In this document: in pieces, positions 49,478 to 59,495 of the stretch
Layout of the letters: each line of letters starts with the position of its first letter
Numbering within the stretch: the stretch's first letter is position 1
Assembly (NCBI RefSeq): GCF_006265115.1
Contig: NZ_SMDR01000005.1
Span: forward strand, 106,352-170,351
DNA from: Arenimonas terrae
Lineage (GTDB): Bacteria > Pseudomonadota > Gammaproteobacteria > Xanthomonadales > Xanthomonadaceae
Length of the DNA: 64,000 nucleotides
Direction: 5' to 3'
The notes under the pieces: model-generated
Database searches by the model: none
Told to the model about the DNA's origin: nothing
Seen by the model: the letters and a program-made list of their open reading frames with translations, nothing else
Made by a program: the position numbers and the translations under genes

Positions 49478-50521
49478 TCAGCCGCTTCCGCCCGTTTCGG
49501 CCTGGCACAGGGCCAGGAAGGCATCCAGCACGGCCTGGCCGCTGGCGGGGGGCTGGTCCTCGAAGCGCTGCAGCAGGCCCTGGCTGACGCGGCGGACCCG
49601 GGGGCCATTGGCCGCCTTGGCCGGCCCGAACACCCGCTCGCCCTCGCGTGAGCAGAACTGGTGCAGCTCGAAAAAATAATGGGTCTGGCCCCGGGTCAGG
49701 AAGCCCAGGCAGGACGGGGCGCTGGCGGCCCGGTCCAGGGCCCGGCCGGAGCGGCGCTCGCGCTCGCGGCACAGGCGCAGGGCGCTGCCGGCCAGCAGCA
49801 GGAAGTCCTCGCCGACGTTGGCGGTGTCCAGGTCGGCCGACAGGCGGGCCAGGCGTTCGCCGCGGCGGGCAGCGGCATCGGCGCGCCATTCCGGCCGCTC
49901 GCCGTCCAGCCACAGGCCCAGGCTGCGGGCCAGGGAGCCTCCGGCCGCGGTGGCCAGCTCGCCGCTGTCGGCATGCGGCAACGGCCTGGCGTCGAAGGTG
50001 CTGCCGGCGATCATCAGTTCCAGGGCGACGTAGAGGTCGCGGTCGCGCACGGGGTCGAAACCGCAGGCGGCCAGGATGCGGAAGGTCTCGGCGATGCTGG
50101 CCGCCTCGTTGCCGCCGACCGGCCCGGGCACGTCGAAGGTCTCGCGCTGGCGCAGGTCGTGGCAGGCGGCGAACAGCAGCAGGGCCAGCCAGTCGGCGGC
50201 GGGCAGGCCGCTGTCGCCCAGGCTGTCCATCACCTGCCCGAGCCGGCGCTCGCCGAGTTCGAGCACGTGGTCTTCGTTGTGGTAGTCGTGCGGGTCCTGA
50301 CCGAAGCCGCCGTGGCGAAGGCCGAGCCGGCACAGCCCAAGCAGCGCGGCGTCGGCATGCTGCGGCGAGCCGGCCCCGGCAGTGGCCCGGTCGACCATGG
50401 CTTCGATGCGGGCTGGGATGTCGGGGCGCTGGTCCAGCAGCAGGCGCCGCGCGGAAGAAGGATCCGGCAGCGCGCGCTCGGCGGCGTCGGCGGCATACAG
50501 GCTGGAGTACCCGAGGATCAC
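49478..50521 (-). CDS. HD-domain-like predicted phosphohydrolase
   Basis: 347 residues. An HD-type metal pattern is visible: H in YHNEDHVLEL, HD in FAACHDLRQ, and GNEAASIAETFR downstream, with further His/Asp near the C-terminal helix TRGQTHYFFELHQF. It resembles predicted metal-dependent HD phosphohydrolases without known substrate. The 3' end lies 10 bases from the plus-strand orphan terminator. No operon partner; radC lies 72 bases upstream. Confidence 0.68.
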   Translation of the reverse strand: MILGYSSLYAADAAERALPDPSSARRLLLDQRPDIPARIEAMVDRATAGAGSPQHADAALLGLCRLGLRHGGFGQDPHDYHNEDHVLELGERRLGQVMDSLGDSGLPAADWLALLLFAACHDLRQRETFDVPGPVGGNEAASIAETFRILAACGFDPVRDRDLYVALELMIAGSTFDARPLPHADSGELATAAGGSLARSLGLWLDGERPEWRADAAARRGERLARLSADLDTANVGEDFLLLAGSALRLCRERERRSGRALDRAASAPSCLGFLTRGQTHYFFELHQFCSREGERVFGPAKAANGPRVRRVSQGLLQRFEDQPPASGQAVLDAFLALCQAETGGSG

Positions 50522-50592
50522 GCCCGCTCCTGGCTGCGGCGGCTTGCCGCCCGGGGAGTATACGCAGCGGCAGGCGGGGACCAGCCACCTGC

Positions 50593-51267
50593 CTAGAGCG
50601 CCCCCAGCCGGGCCATCGAACAGGGCGGGCCGTCGCCGATGATGAAGTGGTCCAGCAGCCTGACCTCGACCAGGGCCAGGGCCTGCTTGAGCCGGGCCGT
50701 CACCGCCCGGTCGGCGGCGCTGGGCTCGGCGCTGCCGCTGGGGTGGTTGTGTCCGATGATCACCGCCGCGGCGTGGTGCGCCAGGCAGCGCTGCACGACT
50801 TCGCGCGGATGCACCTCGGCCCCGTCGAGCGTGCCGCGGAACAGTTCCTCGAAGGCGATCACCCGGTGCCGGGTGTCCAGGAACAGGCAGGCGAAGACCT
50901 CGTAGGGCAGGGGCCGGAGCCGGCGTGCCAGATAGTCGCCGGCCAAGCCCGGTTCGGTCAGGGCCTCACCGCGGGCCAGGTGCTGCGCGAGGTGCCGGGT
51001 GCCGAGCTCCAGCGCACCGGCCAGCGCGCTGGCCCGGGCGGGCCCCAGACCCGGCAGTCTCGCCAGATCGGCGGCGGGCCGATCGAGCAGGCCACGCAGT
51101 CCGCCGCAGCGCTCCAGCAGCTGACGGCCCAGGTCCACCGCGGTCTGGCCCCGCGGCCCCGAGCCTAGGAACAGCGCCAGCAGTTCGGCATCCGACAGGC
51201 GCGGCGGGCCCAGGGCGAGGAGCTTCTCCCGGGGACGCTCACCTTCGGGCCAATCGCGTATCTGCAT
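50593..51267 (-). CDS. radC: RadC/YeeS-type JAMM domain protein
   Basis: 224 residues from [20 protein letters not shown], the conserved opening. An N-terminal helix-hairpin-helix region ([21 protein letters not shown]) is joined to a JAB1/MPN domain with metal motif [15 protein letters not shown]. Despite the name, a role in DNA repair is disputed. Divergent from coaBC across 95 bases, the common arrangement in gammaproteobacteria. Confidence 0.93.
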   Translation of the reverse strand: MQIRDWPEGERPREKLLALGPPRLSDAELLALFLGSGPRGQTAVDLGRQLLERCGGLRGLLDRPAADLARLPGLGPARASALAGALELGTRHLAQHLARGEALTEPGLAGDYLARRLRPLPYEVFACLFLDTRHRVIAFEELFRGTLDGAEVHPREVVQRCLAHHAAAVIIGHNHPSGSAEPSAADRAVTARLKQALALVEVRLLDHFIIGDGPPCSMARLGAL

Positions 51268-51362
51268 GGAGGCAGATTGCCGCCGCCGTCGCGCCGAGGG
51301 CATCGGTGCCGCGGAAGGCTTCGGGTAAGCTAGCGGCGCGCGATCACGTAGGGAAAGCACAG

Positions 51363-52568
51363 GTGGCCGAACTCCAGGGACAACGCATCCTGCTGGGCGT
51401 CAGCGGCGGCATCGCGGCCTACAAGGCGGCCGAGCTGGTGCGCCGGCTGCAGGACGCCGGCGCCGAGGTGCGGGTGGTGATGACCGCGTCGGCCCTGCAC
51501 TTCGTCGGTGCGACCACATTCCAGGCGCTGTCGGGCCACCCGGTGCGCAGCTCGCTCTGGGACGAGGCGGCCGAAGCCGCGATGGGCCATATCGAACTCG
51601 CGCGCTGGGCCACCCGCGTGCTGATCGCCCCGGCCAGCGCCAACACGCTCGCCCGCCTGGCCCAGGGGCGCGCCAACGACCTGCTGAGCACGCTCTGCCT
51701 GGCCACCGAAGCGCCGCTCACCGTCGCGCCGGCGATGAACCGGGTGATGTGGGCGCATCCTGCCACCCAGACCAATGTCGCGACCCTGGTGGCGCGCGGC
51801 GTCGAAGTGCTCGGCCCCGCCACCGGCGACCAGGCCTGCGGCGAGGTCGGTGCCGGCCGCCTGCTCGAACCCGCCCAGATCGTCGCCGCGGTGATCGCCG
51901 GCGCGCCGCCGCCGCGCCTGGCCGGCCGCCGTCTGCTGGTCAGCGCCGGCCCGACCTTCGAGGACATCGACCCGGTGCGTTTCATCGGCAACCGCAGCTC
52001 GGGAAAGATGGGCTTCGCCGTCGCCGCCGCGGCCCGGGCGATGGGCGCGCAGGTGACCCTGGTCGCCGGTCCGGTCTCGCTGCCGACGCCGCCGGGCGTG
52101 CGCCGCATCGACGTGCGCCGCGCCGCCCAGATGCGCGATGCCGTGCTGGCGGAACTGCCCGGCCACGACATCTACCTGGGTGCCGCCGCGGTCGCCGACT
52201 ACACGCCGGCCGAAACCCTGCCGCAGAAGATCAAAAAATCCGGGGAGACCCTGGCCATAACCCTGGTACGCACGGCCGACATCCTGGCCGAGGTCGCCGC
52301 GCATCCGCAGCGCCCGCGCCTGGTGGTCGGTTTCGCCGCCGAGACCCAGGACATGGAGGCTTACGCCCGCGACAAGCTGCACCGCAAGGGCCTGGACCTG
52401 ATCGCCGCCAACGACGTCGGCCGCGCCGGCCAGGGTTTCGAATGCGACGACAACGCTCTGTCGGTGTTCTGGCGCGACGGCCGCCACGACATCGCGCACG
52501 GCCCCAAATCCCGCGTTGCCCGCGACCTGCTCTCCCTGGTGGCGGAACGCCTGGAGGCGCTGCGATGA
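51363..52568 (+). CDS. coaBC: Bifunctional phosphopantothenoylcysteine decarboxylase / phosphopantothenate-cysteine ligase
   Basis: 401 residues with a GTG start. The CoaC half has [18 protein letters not shown], the active His in HIELARWA, the PAMNRVMW motif and the Cys in [12 protein letters not shown]. The CoaB half has [24 protein letters not shown] and KIKKSGETL. Together these form two consecutive steps of coenzyme A synthesis. The stop overlaps the dut start (ATGA). Confidence 0.97.
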   Translation: MAELQGQRILLGVSGGIAAYKAAELVRRLQDAGAEVRVVMTASALHFVGATTFQALSGHPVRSSLWDEAAEAAMGHIELARWATRVLIAPASANTLARLAQGRANDLLSTLCLATEAPLTVAPAMNRVMWAHPATQTNVATLVARGVEVLGPATGDQACGEVGAGRLLEPAQIVAAVIAGAPPPRLAGRRLLVSAGPTFEDIDPVRFIGNRSSGKMGFAVAAAARAMGAQVTLVAGPVSLPTPPGVRRIDVRRAAQMRDAVLAELPGHDIYLGAAAVADYTPAETLPQKIKKSGETLAITLVRTADILAEVAAHPQRPRLVVGFAAETQDMEAYARDKLHRKGLDLIAANDVGRAGQGFECDDNALSVFWRDGRHDIAHGPKSRVARDLLSLVAERLEALR

Positions 52569-53023
52569 GCCTGCAGGTCGAGTTCCGCTGCCTGGACGAA
52601 CGCCTGGGCCGCGATTTTCCGCTGCCCGAATACGCCACCGCGCACTCGGCCGGCCTGGACCTGCGGGCCATGATCGACCAGGCCATCGAGCTGGCGCCCG
52701 GCGACGCCCAACTGGTGCCGACCGGCATGGCCATCCACATCGGCGACCCCGGTGTATGCGCGGTGATCCTGCCGCGCTCGGGCCTGGGCCACAAACAGGG
52801 GCTGGTGATGGGCAACCTGGTCGGGCTGATCGACGCCGACTATCAGGGCCCGCTGATGGTCAGCCTCTGGAATCGCGGCCGCTTACCGGTCACCATCACG
52901 CCGGGGGATCGCGTCGCCCAGCTGGTGTTTCTGCCCGTCGTGCGGGCGGTGTTCCACCAGGTGGACCAATTCGAACGCAGCGCGCGCGGCGAAGGTGGCT
53001 TCGGCCACACCGGCGTGCGCTGA
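52565..53023 (+). CDS. dut: Deoxyuridine 5'-triphosphate nucleotidohydrolase (dUTPase)
   Basis: 152 residues, typical for the homotrimeric enzyme that hydrolyses dUTP to dUMP. All five motifs are visible: [43 protein letters not shown] and the P-loop-like C-terminal [10 protein letters not shown]. Coupled to coaBC as in E. coli and Pseudomonas; algC follows after 36 bases. Confidence 0.97.
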   Translation: MSLQVEFRCLDERLGRDFPLPEYATAHSAGLDLRAMIDQAIELAPGDAQLVPTGMAIHIGDPGVCAVILPRSGLGHKQGLVMGNLVGLIDADYQGPLMVSLWNRGRLPVTITPGDRVAQLVFLPVVRAVFHQVDQFERSARGEGGFGHTGVR

Positions 53024-53059
53024 CGGAACGGCCAGGACGTTCCGGAACCAGGGGGAAGC

Positions 53060-55363
53060 ATGAAATCATCGGCAGCTGGCGTGCTCAAGTCGGTCAAACC
53101 CAACGTGATCCTGGCCTTGCTGGTCCTGCTGGCGGCAGGCTGGTTCGGTTGGCGGGGCGTCCAGGCCTCGAAGGTCGAATCCCTGGGCGATGAAGCCGGG
53201 CGGGTGCGCGCGGACGTCGCGGCCAAGCTGGGCGAGCGGCTCCAGGCCGCCAGCGACCGGCTGGATGCCACGCGGTCCCGGATCGCGCTGGCGACCGCGC
53301 TGGGCCGCGGCGACACCCAGGCCGCGAACGACCTGATCACCGAAGGCTGGTCCGGGGTGGAGGCCGTCGAGTGGCACGCCGCCGACCTGGAGGCCGCCTA
53401 CGCCGATCCGCAGGCCTTCGGCTTCGGCAAGCTGCGCATCCTCGAGCTGGCGCTGCAGCAGAACGGGACCCAGGCGGCGGTGGTCAAGGACGCCGGCGGC
53501 CCGCGACTGGGGCTGGCGGCCCCGGTGATCGAGGACGGCAAGGTGCTGACCCTGGTCTATGTGCGGATGCCGCTTTCGGCCCTGGTCGAGCCGCTGCAGA
53601 CCGCGGCGCTGGAGGGGGGCTATCTCGCCCTGCGTCAGGGGCAGCACACGGTGCTCGAGCAGGGAGACGCCGAGCTGTCGAAGATGGCGGAAGTGGGTGC
53701 GGTCACCATTCCCGACACCCAGCTCCGGGTGGTCGCGGCGGTGCCCGCGGGAGATTCGGGGCTCGGTGCCGGCACCAACTATCTGCTGGCGGCGCTGGCC
53801 GGTTTCATCGGCCTCGTGCTGATGCTGCTGCCACGCCTGAAGGGGCTGCGCATCCAGCGCAAGGGCGGTGCCGACGAGGAGCAGGACCAGCCTACGCTGG
53901 CGCAGCTCAAGGAGGCCGGGGCTCTGGAACCGGCGGCCCCCGCGCCGGGCAACCGGCCCGCGAGCCCGCCGCCCGCGCCGCGTGCCGCGCTGGACCGCAG
54001 CATCTTCCGCGCGTACGACATCCGGGGCGTCGTCGGCAAGACGCTCGACACCGAGACGGCCCGCCTGATCGGCCAGGCCATCGGCACCGTCATGCAGCAG
54101 CAGGACGCGCGCAGCATCGTGGTCGGCCGCGACGGCCGCCTGTCGTCGCCGCAGATGGCGGAGGCCCTGATCGACGGCCTGCGCCGCGCCGGCCGCGAGG
54201 TCATCGACATCGGCGAGGCGCCGACGCCGGTTGTGTACTTCGGCGCCTACCACCTGCGCGCCGGATCCTGCGTTTCAGTGACCGGCAGCCACAACCCGCC
54301 CGACTACAACGGTTTCAAGATCGTGATCGAAGGCGAGACCCTGGCCGGCGACGCGATCCAGAAGCTGTACGAACGCATCGCCGAAAACCGCCTGCATACC
54401 GCCGACAGCCAGGGCCTGGTGAGCCGCCGCGACATCTCCGACGACTACATCCAGCGCATCGCCGGCGACATCCAGATCGAACGCAAGCTGCGCGTGGTGG
54501 TCGACTGCGGCAGCGGCATCGCCGGCGCGATCGCGCCGCGCCTGCTCGAAGCGATCGGCGCCGACGTCGAACCGCTGTTCTGCGAAGTGGATGGCACCTT
54601 CCCGCACCACCATCCCGACCCCAGCGACCCGCACAACCTGCAGGACCTGATCAACGTCGTGAAGCGCGTGGACGCCGACCTGGGCCTGGCCTTCGACGGC
54701 GACGGCGACCGCTTGGGCGTGGTCACCAAGTCGGGCGAGATGATCTATCCCGACCGACTGCTGATGCTGTTCGCGGCCGACGTGCTCGAGCGCAACCCGG
54801 GCGCCTGCGTCATCTACGACGTCAAGTGCACGGGCCACCTGTCCATGCACATCCTGCGCCACGGCGGCAGCCCGCTGATGTGGAAGACCGGGCATTCGCT
54901 GATCAAGGCCAAGATGCGCGAGACCGAGGCCGAACTGGCCGGCGAGATGAGCGGCCATTTCTTCTTCCGCGAGCGCTGGTACGGGTTCGACGACGGCATC
55001 TACGCGGCCGCGCGCCTGCTGGAGATCCTGTCCAGCCGCGGCGAGACGCCGCAGGAAGTGTTCGACACCCTGCCCAAGGGCGTGTCCACGCCCGAGCTCA
55101 AGATCCAGGTCGAGGAAGGCCAGCAGTACGCCTTCATCGAGAAGTTCCTGGCCGAGGCGAAGTTCGAAGGGGCGCGCATCGCCACCATCGACGGCCTGCG
55201 CGCCGACTGGCCGGACGGCTGGGGCCTGGTGCGTGCGTCCAACACCACGCCGGTGCTGGTGCTGCGCTTCGACGCCAAGGACACCGCGGCGCTGGAGCGC
55301 ATCAAGGAAACCTTCCGCCGGCAGCTGCTGGCGGTCGATCCGGGGCTGGCCCTGCCGTTCTGA
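53060..55363 (+). CDS. algC: Phosphomannomutase/phosphoglucomutase with membrane-anchored N-terminal extension
   Basis: 767 residues. The C-terminal ~450 are the alpha-D-phosphohexomutase: phosphoserine near 410 (SVTGSHNPPDYNGFK), metal loop DGDGDR near 546-551, sugar loop GEMSGHFFF and phosphate loop RASNTTPVL. It makes mannose-1-P and glucose-1-P for LPS and exopolysaccharide. The first ~310 residues add two membrane helices (~14-34 and ~238-258) bracketing a sensor-like extracytoplasmic region, then a Pro-rich linker. The start is preceded by GGGGGAAGC. Long forms occur in this bacterial group; the extension's role is unknown. Confidence 0.92.
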   Translation: MKSSAAGVLKSVKPNVILALLVLLAAGWFGWRGVQASKVESLGDEAGRVRADVAAKLGERLQAASDRLDATRSRIALATALGRGDTQAANDLITEGWSGVEAVEWHAADLEAAYADPQAFGFGKLRILELALQQNGTQAAVVKDAGGPRLGLAAPVIEDGKVLTLVYVRMPLSALVEPLQTAALEGGYLALRQGQHTVLEQGDAELSKMAEVGAVTIPDTQLRVVAAVPAGDSGLGAGTNYLLAALAGFIGLVLMLLPRLKGLRIQRKGGADEEQDQPTLAQLKEAGALEPAAPAPGNRPASPPPAPRAALDRSIFRAYDIRGVVGKTLDTETARLIGQAIGTVMQQQDARSIVVGRDGRLSSPQMAEALIDGLRRAGREVIDIGEAPTPVVYFGAYHLRAGSCVSVTGSHNPPDYNGFKIVIEGETLAGDAIQKLYERIAENRLHTADSQGLVSRRDISDDYIQRIAGDIQIERKLRVVVDCGSGIAGAIAPRLLEAIGADVEPLFCEVDGTFPHHHPDPSDPHNLQDLINVVKRVDADLGLAFDGDGDRLGVVTKSGEMIYPDRLLMLFAADVLERNPGACVIYDVKCTGHLSMHILRHGGSPLMWKTGHSLIKAKMRETEAELAGEMSGHFFFRERWYGFDDGIYAAARLLEILSSRGETPQEVFDTLPKGVSTPELKIQVEEGQQYAFIEKFLAEAKFEGARIATIDGLRADWPDGWGLVRASNTTPVLVLRFDAKDTAALERIKETFRRQLLAVDPGLALPF

Positions 55364-55364
55364 A

Positions 55365-56066
55365 TCAGCCGGCCGGGGCGTCGGCTCCGGTTTCGGCGGC
55401 GGGTTCAGCCGGCGTGGCGGCGGGCGCACTTCCGGACCGCGGCGCCTTGAGCTCGCGGAAGCGCTCGATCAGGCGGACCAGCTCCTGGTCCAGGTGCTCC
55501 AGCTCGCCCTGCTTGAGCACCAGCATCTGCTGCTGCTTCACCATCTCCGAGTGCAGTTCCTGGATGGTGGTGGTCTGCTTGGACATGACGGGCTGGCCGG
55601 CGAGTTCGGCTTCCGCCGCCTGTCCCAGCAGGGCGCTCAGGCTGGCGCGCTGGCTGCCGATGCCGGCTTCGATCGCATCCAGAGTCTGCTGCATCAGTTC
55701 GACCCGGACCTGGAAGGAACGTTTGAGATCCTCCTCGGTCTGGAACGAGGCGATCATCGCCTCTTCGGTCATGCGGGCCTGTTCGGCGTCCTTTTCGGCG
55801 AGGGCTCGTTCGGCATCCGCCTTTTCCTTCGCGACGCGCTCCTCGGCGGTCAAGGCACGCTCCACCTGGGCGGTGGCCATGCCGCTCTTGGCATTGATCT
55901 CGGTGCGCGCCTGGTCCACGGCCTCGGCCGGCAGGGTGTCGCTGAACTGGACCTTGCCGTCCTTGTCCACCCAGCGGTAGAGCTTCTTGGGTTTGTCCTG
56001 GGCGCCGGCCAGGCCTGCGGCCAGCACGGCGGAGATCACGGCGAAGCTGAGAAGTTTGCGGACCAC
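55365..56066 (-). CDS. DUF4124-domain periplasmic protein
   Basis: 233 residues starting at a GTG that begins a signal peptide (VRKLLSFAVISAVLAAGLAGA); a longer frame has no signal. The DUF4124 motif KLYRWVDKDGKVQFSDTLP follows the cleavage site, then a long Glu/Ala-rich coiled coil and a Pro/Ala tail. Function unknown; such proteins are common in gammaproteobacteria. Its stop abuts the convergent algC stop; it lies 13 bases downstream of pyrE. Confidence 0.85.
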   Translation of the reverse strand: MVRKLLSFAVISAVLAAGLAGAQDKPKKLYRWVDKDGKVQFSDTLPAEAVDQARTEINAKSGMATAQVERALTAEERVAKEKADAERALAEKDAEQARMTEEAMIASFQTEEDLKRSFQVRVELMQQTLDAIEAGIGSQRASLSALLGQAAEAELAGQPVMSKQTTTIQELHSEMVKQQQMLVLKQGELEHLDQELVRLIERFRELKAPRSGSAPAATPAEPAAETGADAPAG

Positions 56067-56079
56067 GGGGTGACTCCGG

Positions 56080-56730
56080 TCAGTCGGCCTGGCTGCCATA
56101 TTGCGCACGATACGCCAGCAGCGCGGCCTTGTGCGTGGCGATCTCCGGCCGTTCGTCGGCATGGGCCAGCAGCTCGTCCAGGCCGGCGATGGCGTGCACC
56201 GGCAGGCCGAACTCGGCCGTCACTTCCTGGGCCGCCGAACGGTGGCCGGCCTGGCCACGCTCCTGCCGGTCCAGGGCGATCAGCACCCCGCAGGGCTCGC
56301 CGCCCGCGGCGCGGATGGTCTGGATGGATTCGCGGATGGCGGTGCCGGCGGTGATCACGTCGTCGACGATCAGCACCCGCCCGGCCACCGGTGCGCCGAT
56401 CAGCAGGCCGCCCTCGCCGTGGGTTTTGGCTTCCTTGCGGTTGAAGGCGACCGGAAGGTCGCGGCCCCGGCGCGCCAGGGCCACCGCCAGCGCAGTCGCC
56501 AGCGGGATGCCCTTGTAGGCCGGCCCGAACAGCATGTCGAAGGCCAGCCCGGACTGCTCCAGCGCGTCGGCGTAACACCCGCCCAGGGTGTCGAGCGCGG
56601 CGCCGGAGTCGAACAGCCCGGCATTGAAGAAATACGGACTGGTGCGGCCCGATTTGAGGCTGAATTCGCCGAAGCGCAGCACGCGGCGCGCCAGCGCCAG
56701 GTCGAGGAAACGGCTCTGGTGGGGTTTCAT
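56080..56730 (-). CDS. pyrE: Orotate phosphoribosyltransferase
   Basis: 216 residues from the ATG at [21 protein letters not shown]. Converts orotate and PRPP to OMP. The flexible loop with [13 protein letters not shown] and the PRPP-binding motif [17 protein letters not shown] are intact. Divergent from the ExoIII/Crc-like gene across 104 bases, the same neighbour as in Pseudomonas. Confidence 0.96.
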   Translation of the reverse strand: MKPHQSRFLDLALARRVLRFGEFSLKSGRTSPYFFNAGLFDSGAALDTLGGCYADALEQSGLAFDMLFGPAYKGIPLATALAVALARRGRDLPVAFNRKEAKTHGEGGLLIGAPVAGRVLIVDDVITAGTAIRESIQTIRAAGGEPCGVLIALDRQERGQAGHRSAAQEVTAEFGLPVHAIAGLDELLAHADERPEIATHKAALLAYRAQYGSQAD

Positions 56731-56834
56731 GGCGTGTCCCGGCGGCGGAAAAGGTAATTGTGCAACAGCAGCGGCCGCGCCGGCAGGTCGGTTTCGGCTA
56801 ACCTTCGTCATCCAGAACCGCCGGACCACGCGCC

Positions 56835-57602
56835 GTGAGAATCATCAGCTTCAACGCCAACGGGCTGCGCTCCGCCGCCACCAAGGGTTTCTTCGACTGG
56901 CTGCCGGCCCAGCAGGCCGATTTCGTGTGCGTGCAGGAGACCAAGGCCCAGGAGCACCAGCTGCGCGTCCCGGAAATGCTGCCGGCCGGCTACACCGCAT
57001 ATTTCCGCGACGCCACCACCAAGAAGGGCTACAGCGGCGTCGGCATCTACACGCGGCGCGAACCCGACGAGGTTCGCACGGCGTTGGGCTGGGACGAGTT
57101 CGACGAAGAGGGCCGTTACCTCGAGGCCCGCTTCGGCAACCTCAGTGTGGTCTCGCTGTATTTTCCGTCGGGCTCGTCGGGCGACGTGCGCCAGCAGTTC
57201 AAGTTCCGCTGCATCGACTGGATCACGCCGATCTTCGACCAGTGGCTCAAGAGCGGCCGCGACTACGTCATCTGCGGCGACTGGAACATCGTGCACACGC
57301 GCAAGGACATCAGGAACTGGACCTCGAACCAGAAGAACTCCGGCTGCCTGCCCGAAGAGCGGGCCTGGCTCGACACGCTGTTCCTCGAACGCGGCTGGGT
57401 GGACAGCTACCGGCACCTCAAGCCCGAGGGCGAGGACTACACCTGGTGGAGCCAGCGTGGCGCCGCGCGCGCCAAGGACGTCGGCTGGCGCATCGACTAC
57501 CAGGTGGTTACGCCCTCGCTGCGTGAGCGGCTGAAGTCCTGTGCGATCCACCCGACGCCGCGCTTCTCCGACCACGCGCCCTACGTGGTGGACTACCTGT
57601 GA
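56835..57602 (+). CDS. xth: Exodeoxyribonuclease III, close to Crc in sequence and location
   Basis: 255 residues with a GTG start. AP endonuclease and 3'-5' exonuclease of base-excision repair. Catalytic residues are all visible: N7, E35, Y109, D149 and N151 (CGDWN), D221 and D246-H247 (FSDHAP). Outside the active site it strongly recalls Pseudomonas Crc (GWRxDYQVxTPxLR, pyrE neighbour), which has lost these residues. It should therefore be an active nuclease. Its stop overlaps the GTG of the transporter (GTGA). Confidence 0.93.
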   Translation: MRIISFNANGLRSAATKGFFDWLPAQQADFVCVQETKAQEHQLRVPEMLPAGYTAYFRDATTKKGYSGVGIYTRREPDEVRTALGWDEFDEEGRYLEARFGNLSVVSLYFPSGSSGDVRQQFKFRCIDWITPIFDQWLKSGRDYVICGDWNIVHTRKDIRNWTSNQKNSGCLPEERAWLDTLFLERGWVDSYRHLKPEGEDYTWWSQRGAARAKDVGWRIDYQVVTPSLRERLKSCAIHPTPRFSDHAPYVVDYL

Positions 57603-59143
57603 GCGAAGCGGTCGTCCCCGGCACCGGCCCGATGGCGACGCGGCTGGGACGTTGGCACCGTTTCCTGGCGGTGGTGGTCCTGGGCTTCGCGTCCGGACTG
57701 CCGCTCGCCCTGGTCGGTGGTGCGTTGCAGACCTGGCTGACGGTCGAAGGCCTCGACCTGACCACGCTCGGATTCCTCACGCTGATCGGCATCCCCTATA
57801 CCTGCAAGTTCCTCTGGGCGCCGCTGCTCGACCGCTTCGAACTGCCGTGGCTGGGGCGCCGGCGCGGCTGGATCGTGGTCACCCAGCTGGCCATCGGCGG
57901 CGCGCTGCTGCTGATGGCCGAAGTGCCGCCGATCAGCCAGCTGCCGTTCTTCGCGCTGGTTGCGGTCGCCGCCGCGTTCCTGTCGGCATCGCACGACGTC
58001 GTCGTGGACGCTTACCGCACCGACGTGCTGCTGCCGGCGGAGCGCGGTCTCGGCGCGTCGCTGTCGGTGCTGGGCTATCGCAGCGCGATGGTCATCTCCG
58101 GCGGCATCGCCTTGGTCTGGGCGCAGCAGTGGGGCAGCTGGCCCCAGGTCTATCGCGTCATGGCGATGGTGATGGGAGGCTGTGCGGTGTTTTCGCTGCT
58201 GGCGCTGCCTTCCGTGCGCAGCGACATCAAGCCGCTCGCCACATCAGCGACGCGCGAGCTGTTCGGCTTCGCGGCGATGCTGGCGGGCGTGGTGGCGGGC
58301 TATTTCATCGGCGGCTGGCTGCTGCAGCTGGCCGGCTTCGATCTCGAGAGCACCCATCCCTGGCTCCGGCTGGTGTTCCTGGTCGTGCGGACCGGCCTGG
58401 CGATCGCGCTCGGCCTGTACCTCGCGCGACGCGTCGGTTTCGACACGCTGCTCAAGGCGCTGACGAGCTACTTCGCCAGTCCGGGCGCCTGGGCTTTCCT
58501 CGGCCTGATCGTGCTCTACAAAGTCGGGGATGCGTTCGCGATGAGCCTGGGCACGGCCTTCCTGATCCGCGGGGTCGGCTTCGAACAGCTCGAGGTCGGA
58601 CTGGCCAACAAGTCCGTGGGGCTGCTGATGACGATCGCGGGAGCGCTGATCGGCGGCGCGGTGATGATGCGCGTGCGCCTGCGCACCGCCCTGATGGCCT
58701 TCGGCGTGCTGCAGCTGGTCTCGAACCTGGGCTTCTACGCGCTTTCGGTGCTCGGCAAGGGCGCGTGGGGCGTGCTGATGGTGCCGGCCTTCAACCTGGG
58801 CATCGTCGCGCTCGCCGATCCGACGCCGATGGATGGGCTGCTGCTTGCGGCCATCTCGATCGACAACCTCAGCGGCGGCATGGGCACGGCCGCCTTGGTC
58901 GCGTTGCTGATGGGGCTGTGCAACCTGCGCTTCAGCGCGACCCATTTCGCGCTGTTGTCGGCCTTCGCATCCCTGGGGCGCGTATTCATCGGCCCGGTGG
59001 CCGGCGTGGTGGCCGACCAGTTCGGCTGGCCGCAGTTCTTCCTCGTGTCGCTGGTGGTCGGCGCGCCGAGCCTGTTCATGGTCTGGTGGCTGCGGCGCGA
59101 GATCGACACGGTCGACAGTCGCCCGGGGCCGGTGGCCGCCTGA
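57599..59143 (+). CDS. ampG: AmpG-type muropeptide MFS transporter
   Basis: 514 residues and ~12-14 membrane helices with a GTG start overlapping the xth stop. AmpG features include FASGLPLALVGGALQTWL near the N-terminus, IPYTCKFLWAPLLDRF, and SASHDVVVDAYRTDVL. It imports GlcNAc-anhydroMurNAc peptides for recycling, which fits the anmK gene 350 bases away and the nearby endopeptidase. Length is like E. coli AmpG (491). Confidence 0.9.
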   Translation: MSEAVVPGTGPMATRLGRWHRFLAVVVLGFASGLPLALVGGALQTWLTVEGLDLTTLGFLTLIGIPYTCKFLWAPLLDRFELPWLGRRRGWIVVTQLAIGGALLLMAEVPPISQLPFFALVAVAAAFLSASHDVVVDAYRTDVLLPAERGLGASLSVLGYRSAMVISGGIALVWAQQWGSWPQVYRVMAMVMGGCAVFSLLALPSVRSDIKPLATSATRELFGFAAMLAGVVAGYFIGGWLLQLAGFDLESTHPWLRLVFLVVRTGLAIALGLYLARRVGFDTLLKALTSYFASPGAWAFLGLIVLYKVGDAFAMSLGTAFLIRGVGFEQLEVGLANKSVGLLMTIAGALIGGAVMMRVRLRTALMAFGVLQLVSNLGFYALSVLGKGAWGVLMVPAFNLGIVALADPTPMDGLLLAAISIDNLSGGMGTAALVALLMGLCNLRFSATHFALLSAFASLGRVFIGPVAGVVADQFGWPQFFLVSLVVGAPSLFMVWWLRREIDTVDSRPGPVAA

Positions 59144-59198
59144 GGGTTGCACTGGGGCCAACTGGCCTTATGCTGGAACCCCCCCGAGGTTCGAGGCC

Positions 59199-59495
59199 AT
59201 GGCCGACTTCCTGTTGCGCGACATCGACGAGCGTGTGGCCGAGCGCATCAAGGAGATCGCGCGGCAGAAGGGCTGGCCCTTGAACGACGTCATCCTCCTG
59301 CTGGTGAAGCAGGCGCTCGGCTTGGCCGAGCCGGAGCCGGCGCCGATCCCGGGGGATATCGCGCGCCTCACCGGCGCCTGGAATGACGACGAGAGCCGCG
59401 CCTTCCAGGAAGCCATGGCGGCACTCAACAGCCTGCCGGACGATGCGCCGGCCTATCTGCTCGACGAGAAGGGCAACAAGCTGCCCGGGCAGTGA
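59199..59495 (+). CDS. Small protein with ribbon-helix-helix-like N-terminus
   Basis: 98 residues. The first ~40 (MADFLLRDIDERVAERIKEIA, then LNDVILLLVKQAL) resemble an Arc/FitA-type ribbon-helix-helix DNA-binding domain; the rest is acidic and helical with a YLLDEKGNKLPG tail. Antitoxins often look like this, but no toxin gene is adjacent: ampG is upstream and anmK converges with the stops touching. May be an orphan regulator. I do not recognise a specific family. Confidence 0.6.
   Translation: MADFLLRDIDERVAERIKEIARQKGWPLNDVILLLVKQALGLAEPEPAPIPGDIARLTGAWNDDESRAFQEAMAALNSLPDDAPAYLLDEKGNKLPGQ

Noticed and set aside
59199..59495. Complete toxin-antitoxin system
   Set aside because: Only the antitoxin-like gene is present; neither flanking gene is a toxin.
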